Of a stretch of DNA of 64,000 nt, positions 55,704 through 64,000 are shown in pieces. Under the pieces are notes generated by a model, which was not told the origin of the DNA, searched no databases, and was given only the letters and a program-made list of their open reading frames with translations. The translations under genes and the position numbers were made by a program. The stretch comes from Ampullaceana balthica (Eukaryota; Mollusca; Gastropoda; Lymnaeidae), in contig CALYLW010000164.1 of NCBI GenBank assembly GCA_944989445.1, positions 1,365,001-1,429,000 on the forward strand. Reading direction: 5' to 3'. Within the stretch, counting starts at the first letter, position 1; every line of letters starts with the position of its first letter.

Positions 55704-55949
55704 GAATCTATAATTTTTTAAATTATTTATTTATTTTTATGCATACATATATAAAATCTATCGTTTTGTTAAAAAATAAGAAAATATTCGTATTGTTCAC
55801 CATTAAAATCTCTCTGACCACTTCACAACTATTCGTAAAAAATGTAAAATGTATTAATTTATATTTTTACCATTCACTTTTTCTATATTCGGCGGTGGGG
55901 GACACCACGCCTTTGCTACAACATTGTCCAGTATTGACCAAAACCCACT

Positions 55950-56190
55950 GAATGGGGACGCGGTGGTCGAGTGGCATTGCGTTCGATGGTCATGGGTTCG
56001 AATCCATGTGGAGGCAAGGGCTTTTCCCGGGGCCTAGGGCGTCCCTGAGTCACCCAGCTCCGAATGGGTACCTAACACTGGGTAATGCGTGGAACCCACA
56101 AAGCCGTGGCCTGTGAACGCTGCATCACTTGCCAACAGATCATCTGTCATGGTCTGTGGACGCAATTATCTTCTGCATAGAAGGAGGGGG
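55950..56190 (+). mobile_element. tRNA-derived SINE, copy 3
   Basis: A box ggtggtcgagtggcattg, B box gggttcgaatcc, then gcgtccctgagtcacccag and ctccgaatgggtacctaaca. The 3' part gtctgtggacgcaattatct, then tctgcatagaaggag matches the LINE tail at 50421-50497. It is the best-preserved SINE head in the window. Confidence 0.85.
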
Positions 56191-56411
56191 GGGGAGGTCG
56201 CCGTGTCCCTGGCTTCGGGTAGATGAACGGTACATTAAGCCGGAGTTATCACACCTCGTCACTTGATACTTCTGAGGGCGTGTGATGGTGGTGGTGGTGG
56301 TGGTGGGGAGGGGGGTGGGAGCCACGAGGCGTTTGAGATGATGGGGTAGATGTTTGGCGAGAAAACTAACAAGAAATGAACTGTTGACACAAAAAACATC
56401 ATTTGATGACT

Positions 56412-56475
56412 TGCTGGCCCGGACAACCTGCTGGCCCGGACAACCTGGTGGCCCGGACAACCTGCTGGCCCGAGC
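56412..56475. repeat. 17-bp repeat, about 4 copies
   Basis: Units of ctggcccggacaacctg. Confidence 0.93.
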
Positions 56476-56734
56476 ATTGACTGGAGGAGAGCTCCTCATT
56501 CAGGCGAGCGTAAAGGTATTCGGTTTTATTCAAGTTGGTGTTTTTATCTCCCTATTTCTATGCACGCGTCTGCTAGCCCCTGATGGTGAAATAGTTTATT
56601 GTAAAAAGGTTTTGTAAGCTCTATTCAATTTCTAATATGAAGCAACGCCTTGCTTTAAACTTTTAATTATCCCTATAGTTCTTCAGTCAAAACTAAACGT
56701 CCATCATTGGGGTTCATGGATTTTACGGGGTACG

Positions 56735-57998
56735 GGGCTTGGGTATAACATGGGTATATGTGGGAGGCTAGGGTATAGCATGGGTATATGTGGGAGGCTA
56801 GGGTATAGCATGGGTATATGTGTGAGGCTGGGGTATAACATAGGTATATGTGTGAGGCTGGGGTATAACATGGGTATATGTGTGAGGCTGGGGTATAACA
56901 TAGGGTATATGTGTGAGGCTGGGGTATAACATGGGTATTTGTGTGAGGCTGGGGTATAGCATGGGTATATGTGGGAGGCTAGGGTATAGCATGGGTATAT
57001 GTGGGAGGCTAGGGTATAGCATGGGTATATGTGGGAGGCTAGGGTATAGCATGGGTATATGTGTGAGGCTGGGGTATAACATAGGGTATATGTGTGCGGC
57101 TGGGGTATAACATGGGTATATGTGTGAGGCTGGGGTATAACATGGGTATATGTGTGAGGCTGGGGTATAACATAGGTATATGTGTGAGACTGGGGTATAA
57201 CATAGGTATATGTGTGAGACTGGGGTATAACATAGGTATATGTGTGAGACTGGGGTATAACATGGGTATATGTGTGAGACTTGGGTATAACATGGGTATA
57301 TGTGTGAGACTGGGGTATAACATGGGTATATGTGTGAGACTGGGGTATAACATGGGTATATGTGTGAGACTGGGGTATAACATGGGTATGTGTGTAAGGC
57401 GGGGGTATAACATAGGTATATGTGTGAGACTTGGGTATAACATGGGTATATGTGTGAGACTGGGGTATAACATGGGTATATGTGTGAGACTGGGGTATAA
57501 CATGGGTATATGTGTGAGACTGGGGTATAACATGGGTATATGTGTGAGACTGGGGTATAACATGGGTATATGTGTGAGACTGGGGTATAACATGGGTATA
57601 TGTGTGAGACTGGGGTATAACATGGGTATATGTGTGAGACTGGGGTATAACATGGGTATATGTGTGAGACTGGGGTATAACATGGGTATATGTGTGAGAC
57701 TGGGGTATAACATGGGTATATGTGTGAGGCTGGGGTATAACATGGGTATATGTGTTAGACTGGGGTATAACATAGGTATATGTGTGAGACTGGGGTATAA
57801 CATGGGTATATGTGTGAGACTGGGGTATAACATGGGTATATGTGTGAGACTGGGGTATAACATGGGTATATGTGTGAGACTGGGGTATAACATGGGTATA
57901 TGTGTGAGACTGGGGTATCACATGGGTATATGTGTGAGGCTGGGGTATAACATAGGTATATGTGTGAGACTGGGGTATAACATAGGTATATGTGTGAG
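56735..57998. repeat. 30-bp minisatellite, about 42 copies
   Basis: The unit is tgtgtgagactggggtataa plus catgggtata (30 bp). The left sixth has gggaggctagggtatagc variants. Since 30 is divisible by three, a 405-codon minus frame (HTYTHVIPQS decads) and a 317-codon plus frame (MGICVRLGYN decads) stay open. I give no weight to either as a gene. Confidence 0.97.
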
Positions 57999-58080
57999 TC
58001 GGTTTTGGAACTTCTTCTACTTAGTCTTTTCTAGAGTCTTGATATAAGGCGTGAAGTGAGGGAGACTTTATGCTATGAGG

Positions 58081-58390
58081 CGCGTAGGAAGGAAGGTCTG
58101 GAGTGTTGATATGAGGTGAGGAGGAAGGAGCGTCTGGAGTGTTGATATGAGGGTAGGAGGAAGGAGGGTCTGTAGTGTCAATATGAGGGGAGGGAGGGGG
58201 TCTGGAGGAGATATGAGAGGAGGAGGAATGAGGGTCTGGAGTGTTGATATGAGGTGAGGAGGAAGGAGGCTCTGGAGTGTCGATATGAGGTGAGGAGGAA
58301 GGAGGCTCTGGAGTGTTGATATGAGGGTAGGAGGAAAGAGGGTCTGGAGTGTTGATATGAGGGTAGGAGGAAGGAGGGTCTGGAGTCCCT
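58081..58390. repeat. 33-36 bp minisatellite, about 9 copies
   Basis: Units carry tctggagtgttgatatgagg and a gaggaaggag tail. The purine-rich strand reads as LQTLLPPTLIST-type repeats on the minus strand. Confidence 0.92.
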
Positions 58391-59024
58391 GTACGAGGCG
58401 TGGAGGTGGGGACGGGGTAGGGGGTCGATATCTTGGCTTGTTGTAACCGACTAGCGAATCTATTGATGAGTTTTGAAGATGTCCCAGGTTAGAGAAGGAC
58501 AGACCTTCCTGAATCCCAAGTTTCATAGTGTAATCTCTATACTTTTGGTGCCAAAACATAAGTTTGGCTTTATGTATAAGGTAAGGTACTGCATGGGTAC
58601 AGTCGTACGAAATCCCGAACACTAGTCAAAAGACACTCTATTTGGGGCTTACTAAAAAACTTCATTTTTAGACCCCCCGTGCAATACCAAAACTATTGAT
58701 AAAGTGCGATGTTTTATAGGAGCTGGCTATGATTGGAAACCTGGCTCCTGGCCCGCAATATTGGATCCTAAAGGACCAGACATGACGGGTTCACAGGTGG
58801 GGCCTGCGTTTGAGAACCTCTTGACGGAAATGTCATGAAATGAGAGAATCGTGTTTAGATGATTCTTGATGGAAGCAGGAATGGGGGGGGGGCGAGGGTG
58901 GGTAGGTATCGTACAGTGGACAACAGGACTTTGATGCATCCACCCCCACACACACACAATGGAGGGAGTGGGGAGGGAGTATCAATGCAGAAAAAAACTA
59001 CAAAGGATTGTGCGGGATAAAGTG
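58391..59024. other. Unique DNA
   Basis: The minus-strand frame that enters from the 58081-58390 array continues to 58622 with a unique stretch (FGISYDCTHAVPYLIHKAKL...). I do not recognise it. The plus strand shows nothing. Confidence 0.4.
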
Positions 59025-59570
59025 TGTGAGGAGGATGTGTGTGTGTGTGGAGGATGTGTGTGTGGAGGATGTGTGTTGGATGTGAAGAGGGGATTCCTCT
59101 GTGTGTTGTGAGGATGTGTGTTGGGAGAATGTGTGTTGGATGTGAAGAGGTGATTTCTCTGTGTGTTGTGAGGATGTGTGTTGGGAGAATGTGTGTGTGG
59201 AGGATGTGTGTTGGATGTGACGAGGGGATGGCTCTGTGTGTTGTGAGGATGTGTGTGTGGAGGATGTGTGTGTGGAGGATGTGTGTTGGATGTGAAGAGG
59301 GGATGCCTCTGTGTGTTGTGAGGATGTGTGTTGGGAGAAAGTGTGTGTGGAGGATGTGTGTGTGGAGGATGTGTGTTGGATGTGAAGAGGGGATGCCTCT
59401 GTGTGTTGTGAGGATGTGTGTTGGGAGAAAGTGTGTGTGTTGGATGTGAAGAGGGGATGCCTCTGTGTGTTGTGAGGATGTGTGTTGGGAGAAAGTGTGT
59501 GTGTTGGATGTGAAGAGGGGATGCCTCTGTGTGTTGTGAGGATGTGTGTGTTGGATGTGAAGAGGGGGAC
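59025..59570. repeat. GTGTG-rich compound minisatellite
   Basis: Blocks of gaggatgtgtgttggatgtg, then aagaggggatgcctctgtgt recur in units of about 60-125 bp, themselves made of gaggatgtgtgtgtg sub-repeats. gaggggatgcctc is locally palindromic. Confidence 0.9.
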
Positions 59571-59904
59571 GCGTCTGTGTGTAGAAGAGTAGAAGAGAGG
59601 GGAGCATGTGCTTGTGAAAGATATTTTAGAGATCAGAGTATTGTGTGTACGGGATTGATGATGGTGGGGGAGGATATAGTGGCTAGTGACGTCGAGAAAA
59701 TCGGGTGCGCAGGATTGTATGACGTCAATTCACTGATGGTTCTTAAGAAAACTCTTTCCCCCAACTGTTGGTAATGTGCGTGTATGCAGGTTTACCCGAT
59801 TGGCCAATAACACAACACATGTGTGTGGGACTGAACTGTGTGGGAAGGATGTGTGTGTGTGAAGGATGTGTGTGGGAAGGTTGTGTATTTGGAAGGATGT
59901 AAAT

Positions 59905-60045
59905 TGCCCTGATTAGGACGTTCAACCGTGAAGTTGCCACCCTAGTTTCCCTAACTAAGACGTTCACCCGTGCAGTTGCCGCCAAGTTGCCCTGACTAAG
60001 ACGTTTACCCGTGAAGTCCCCCCCCCAAGTTGCCCCTCATTTGCC
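59905..60045. repeat. 45-48 bp tandem repeat, three copies
   Basis: ttgccctgactaagacgttc and acccgtgaagttgcc recur three times with small indels. Confidence 0.85.
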
Positions 60046-61221
60046 CTGTTAATGGTGAGGTAGCCTAGTGACGGGATTATAAACTATCGGAATCGACAGT
60101 CCGCCATGTTTTAATCGGCTTACGTCAGCGGTCTCGGCGTGGCGTTCACCCGTTTTTATCATTGAAGCATTTCCTCCTCCCCCCCCCACCCCACCCCGGG
60201 GCCATTCCAATATCTGTCAGACCCCACTTTCCGGCTACTGTATCCGAAAAGATAAATAAAAAAAAAGGATAAAAAAAGCCACCATATTACCATTCGGATT
60301 AGTCGGGGCTCCACCGCCGAGATTTAAAAAAAGAGTATGAAAAGTTGAAATTCTTGTTGCGTTTTAAAAAAATTTAATCCTCATCCTAGTTATTTCCTTT
60401 TGGAATTTGGGGATTGGACCTTAACTGACCGCACCTCCTCCCCTCCCCCTATTTTTGTTGTTGTTGTTATAGACATTTAAGACTCTACAAAATAGAGAAA
60501 AAACTGCAAAGACACAATGCAAGACACAAAGACACAATCCAAGACACAAGCTCAGGATATTGTAAAGTAAAGAGACCCCCCCCCCATCCCACACAATTTA
60601 TGAACTTCTTGGCTCTGTAATTTTTGGTGTTCGTAGTCATTTAAAAGAAATATTTCTGCAACGTTGATATGTGCGTACTTTTGTCATTAGAATAGTGTTT
60701 GTGTTACATAACTGGAATTCACGATGGGTATTCATTCATACGGTATAAACGCGTAATGTTAATAATAATTTTAAAACTTAAATAAAATACAAGAATGTAT
60801 TAGTCAGTAAATAAAGCTTTAATTTATTGTTTTGATTACGCAATTTGCGTGCGTATGTTATATTTTATTTTAAAAAATTATCGCAGTCCTATTCTGTATG
60901 ATTTAGGAACTTATATAGCGCGGTAAAAAAACATTACTCTCATACCACAAGGTTATATATATAGTATCATTGCAGCTCTTCCCCATGGCGTTGGTCGAGG
61001 GCGGGAATAGGATGTCGCTGGTGGCACACCTCCTCATGCATTAACAGCTTGTGGTGTTTCTTTAAAATATAAGGGGGGGGGGTGCTGGAAGGGAGGGTCA
61101 TAACACGTTAGATGTTGAGGGTGTCACTGACGCGCGTAAGGAAGGAGGGGTGGGTGGTGGCAAGATGGTACAAGCTCCATCCTATGTACATGTATTTTAT
61201 TATCAAATAATGTATTCAAAT
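60046..61221. other. Unique DNA
   Basis: Poly-C at 60170-60195 and 60575-60590, poly-G at 61070-61080. atttaggaacttatatagcg at 60900 resembles the L2-like tail hairpin. No gene. Confidence 0.4.
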
Positions 61222-61389
61222 CAGGGGCGTAACAACGACTGGGCATCGGGGCAGTTGCCAAGGGCGCCGACGGCTAATCCTTCAATAATCAATTTATTCT
61301 GTATAATGTATAATTTAGTGTCTCCCCTGTTTCTCAAGGGCGCCAAAAATGAATTAGCCAAGGGCGCGGAAAACCTAGTTACGCTTCTG
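61222..61389. mobile_element. hAT MITE, 168 bp
   Basis: Starts caggggcgtaacaacg and ends ctagttacgcttctg. The flanks attcaaat and attcaaaa match at 7 of 8. caagggcgc occurs three times inside. Confidence 0.8.
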
Positions 61390-61420
61390 ATTCAAAATAA
61401 AAGGTTTGTTTGGTTTTTTT

Positions 61421-61492
61421 TCTTGGAGAGGCGTGGCTAAACTTGTGGAGAGGCGTGGCTAAACGCTTGGAGAGGCGTGGCTAAACTCTTGT
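61421..61492. repeat. 22-bp repeat, three copies
   Basis: cttggagaggcgtggctaaa repeated three times. Confidence 0.93.
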
Positions 61493-61705
61493 CGGCTGAC
61501 AACTTAACCCAGCAACATCGTTGAGCAGCTCATCTATCTGTCATTTATTTGGAAACAGTATGGGTAAACATGAAAACAACGTTGTTTTCTTCCGTCTTTT
61601 TTTTGTGGTTTTATTGATACTCTATTCAATATTTGTTTTTTTCTTTCTTTTTCTACCTTGCCTGATTACAGTCCCACAAAAATGAAACAGTACAGTACTT
61701 GACCT

Positions 61706-61923
61706 CAGAGGCGTCACAAGGGTTGGTGTCACCCGGGGCGGTAGCTCAAGGTGTCACCCCCCCCCAAAAAAAAAGACTTAACCCATAGAACTCCTCTGAA
61801 TCTTCCAGTGCCAAATAACGGGAGCATACGTAATTTTACAATTTGCTATCCCTCTTGTGATGGTGTCACCCGGTGCAGTCCGCACCCCTCTCAACCCCAC
61901 CCCACCCCCCAATGACGCCACTG
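61706..61923. mobile_element. hAT-like element (family K), copy 2
   Basis: Starts cagaggcgtcacaaggg and ends caatgacgccactg. Single copy of the block that is duplicated at 47058-47230 (gacttaacccatagaactcc). Flanking 8-mers do not match. Confidence 0.65.
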
Positions 61924-62128
61924 CTCAGAGTACATTATATTAACAGATCTGCGTGTTTGCACACCTTTAATAAATATAGATAAAACAAAAAACATGAACT
62001 CAAGGACATTTAATACATAATTTTCCTCTAAAAACAACAAAAAGGGAAACTTATCTTTTTATTTTATTATTTTTTTTTAGAAAACTCTTATCCCGCGCAC
62101 CCCCCCCCCAACCGACTGTGGTGTAGGG

Positions 62129-62307
62129 CAGTGCTTCTCAAACTTTTTAGTATGTCGGACCGGCAGGAATTTTTCCATTGCGCCAGGGACCAGTGATCTA
62201 TTTTCTCTGCACTGACACTATTTCTGTCCTTGAGAACTTCTGCGGACCGGCGGCGGATGGCTTACGGACCGGCACCGGTCCGCGGACCACCACTTTGAGA
62301 AGCACTG
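62129..62307. mobile_element. hAT MITE, 179 bp, same family as 27542, perfect target duplication
   Basis: Starts cagtgcttctcaaacttttt and ends ccactttgagaagcactg, flanked by gtgtaggg at 62121-62128 and 62308-62315. It is a shorter form of the 27542-27846 element in opposite orientation, with the ggaccggcaccggtccgcgg palindromic part kept. Confidence 0.93.
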
Positions 62308-62389
62308 GTGTAGGGAGTAGTGAGGTGGGGTTAGTCTGACCATGGTGTCGGTATGTTAAAGCCCAGTTGGCTGTATTTCATTTTTTTAA

Positions 62390-62962
62390 TAAAACAAACC
62401 CGTAAAAACAAAGTTTTTGACTATAAATCCCTTATATATGAGACATAACTAACAGTATTGATTATTTTCAAACATTTACAGACTGAATCTGTCTTAACAC
62501 AAGTTTGCTTCATAACCCTAGGGGGGGAGGGGTGGGGGGAGGGGTGGGGGGAGGGGTGGGTGGGAGGGGGAGAGGGGAAAAGTCTGGTCACCGATTCGCT
62601 TGACCGAGCTCAGAGTGACACGTAAAATGTAAACAAAAGCGCACCGTCGTTTCGTTGGGTCGCCTCAATGCTCAAACTTTCACGTGGCAAAAAAACAATA
62701 ACAAATCGTGATTTTAAATTACATACCTCATATAAGGATAAACTAAAAATGCATTAATTTAATTACGGTACGTTCGATCGATCTGAAATTTTGATACGAT
62801 GCATTGTTAGGTAAGACGGGTCCGTGTGCCAAATTTCAGTTCGATCGGATCATTGGAAGTGGGTCATTTTTGACTTCTGTTTTTCCGCCCGCCGAGCCCA
62901 TGAGATGATGAGAGAGAGACAGACAGAGAGAGACGGCCGCGAAGTTAATATAAGGGATTTAA
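62390..62962 (-). mobile_element. Helentron-like element (family B), copy 3
   Basis: Reads aaaacaaacccgtaaaaaca, ttgactataaatcccttata ... gcgaagttaatataagggat. The G-rich strand at 62521-62575 (ggggtggggggaggggtggg) is the complement of the C-tract in copies 1 and 2. It lies head to tail with copy 4. Confidence 0.78.
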
Positions 62963-63527
62963 TTAAACAAACCCGTAAAAACAAAGTTTTTGACTATAAA
63001 TCCCTTATAGATGAGACATAACTAAAAGTATTGATTATATTCAAACATTTACAGACTGAATCTGTCTTAACTCAACTTTGCATCATAACCCTAGTGGGGG
63101 GGGGAGGGGTGGGGGGGGAGAGGGGAAAAGTCTGGTCACCGATTCGCTTGACCGAGCTCAGAGTGACACGTAAAATGTAAACAAAAGCGCACCGTCGTTT
63201 CGTTGGGTCGCCTCAATGCTCAAAACTTTCACGTGGCAAAAAAACAATAACAAATCGTGAATTAAAATTACATACCTCATATAAGGATAAACTAAAAATG
63301 CATTAATTTAATTACGGTACGTTCGATCGATCTGAAATTTTGATACGATGCATTGTTAGGTAAGACGGGTCCGTGTGCCAAATTTCAGTTCGATCGGATC
63401 ATTGGAAGTGGGTCATTTTCGACTTTTGTTTTTCCGCCCGCCGAGCCCATGAGATGATGAGAGAGAGACAGAGAGAGAGACAGACAGAGAGAGAGAGACG
63501 GCGGTGAAGTTAATATAAGGGATTTAA
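62963..63527 (-). mobile_element. Helentron-like element (family B), copy 4
   Basis: Almost identical to copy 3 over its whole length and directly joined to it, with only a shorter G-tract and longer gagagacagaga run. The pair forms a dimer with a repeat length of about 570 bp. Confidence 0.78.
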
Positions 63528-64000
63528 AAAAGACACCGCCCCTTTCATTTCCAGACTTTTTAATTCTCTCTCAGGTGCGGCTGTTTCTTTTCTTTTTTTT
63601 GTCTCCTAATTTGTTTTATTGTAGTTCGTTGGGACTGTTTGATGTTTGTATTTTAACTGACATTTTTTTAAATTAAAAAGTTTTCGCTTTTAACGTATTT
63701 CATTGTATTTCGTAATTATTTTTTTTCTAGGTGAAATTTTTTTCCTCGTATCTTTCGACATAAAATCGTACACAGTAACATTTTAGGTTTTGGTGACACC
63801 TCCATGATGGTGTCACCCGGGGCGGCCCGCCCCACCGCACCCGCCTAGTGATGCCACTGCTTGATCTATTAATCGTGGCATAATTCTGACCATAGTCATC
63901 AGCTAACATTCTTGATTAAAATTAAAAATTATTTCATTCAGTTAAGGCCACTGCTGTATACATGCGCGCATATATCGACAATCGGATCGTCACAAAAAGC
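63528..64000. other. Unique DNA with a family K fragment
   Basis: 63785-63859 (tttggtgacacctccatgat ... tagtgatgccactg) is the right end of a family K element. The rest is AT-rich without features. Confidence 0.5.

Larger units (their letters stand above)
53464..55722. mobile_element. 2.26-kb composite bounded by 40-bp inverted repeats
   Basis: 53464-53503 (containing gaattatagattctctaata) is an inverted copy of 55683-55722 (tattagagaatctataattt), matching over about 38 of 40 bp. Between them lie a ctaggggcaagtacccgg start, a CAA-rich tract, a Helitron, a short acagacagacagacaa-bearing segment and a LINE fragment. It could be a large inverted-repeat transposon filled with insertions, or two opposed copies of one short repeat. 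Confidence 0.6.

Noticed and set aside
56704..58047. 405-codon minus-strand and 317-codon plus-strand frames
   Set aside because: They arise from a 30-bp minisatellite whose period is divisible by three.
58855..59607. 250-codon minus frame rich in HTHILTTHRGIPSSHP and plus CVWRMCVGCEEG frame
   Set aside because: Both are translations of the GT-rich minisatellite.
61706..61930. 8-bp target duplication ctcagag(g/t) for the family K copy
   Set aside because: On the left side this word overlaps the element's own terminus, so it is not a true duplication.

Overview
This window reads as non-coding, repeat-dominated nuclear DNA of an animal. I found no intact protein-coding gene, no rRNA and no convincing functional tRNA. 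It is AT-rich, with gene-free stretches of many kilobases, TA and trinucleotide microsatellites, tRNA-derived SINEs, non-LTR retrotransposon fragments, hAT and other short DNA transposons and Helitron-like elements. The mix of repeat families (SINEs with a shared central block after the tRNA part, an RT fragment ending in a C2H2 finger, Helitron copies ending in CTAG) looks like a mollusc, perhaps a gastropod. That assignment is an inference from repeat style, not from a host gene.

Layout: 1-2170 holds three adjoining minisatellites, the largest with about 55 copies of a 25-bp unit. 3700-5606 has a decayed minisatellite, two hairpin motifs resembling a hammerhead core, and a 23-bp array with two sequence classes. 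6955-12345 alternates low-complexity DNA with six tandem arrays and one perfect 22-bp hairpin (about 10126-10191). 14308-16188 is a nest: a hAT end, a Helitron, a hAT transposase C-terminal relic, and an inverted-repeat element that splits a 38-bp array. 16850-19220 has 21-bp and 28-bp arrays. 20002-22083 and 24306-28152 hold Helitron-like elements and hAT MITEs with 8-bp target duplications. 29880-30625 is a 15-bp array that keeps one frame open. 31310-32075 is a decayed DUF4371 hAT-type transposase. 34804-45728 is dense in nested transposons and SINEs. 46013-46455 is an E-box-rich 146-bp repeat. 53464-55722 is bounded by 40-bp inverted repeats and contains CAA repeats, a Helitron and a LINE fragment. 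56735-59570 is a run of three GT/TA-rich minisatellites. 62390-63525 carries two head-to-tail copies of one Helentron-like element.

By my own tally about 12 kb, roughly a fifth of the window, is minisatellite in more than 30 unrelated families with unit lengths from 15 to 146 bp. Nearly all the long open frames lie inside these arrays and are products of periodicity: units divisible by three keep a frame open, and units such as 28 bp open several frames at once. The biology visible here is turnover of mobile and tandem DNA: LINE machinery whose 3' tail is shared with SINEs, DNA transposons inserted into each other and into minisatellites, and microsatellites growing from element ends. The strongest items for follow-up are the two hAT transposase relics, the perfect hairpin, the inverted-repeat composite, the tandem Helentron-like pair and the higher-order satellite at 44371-45056.
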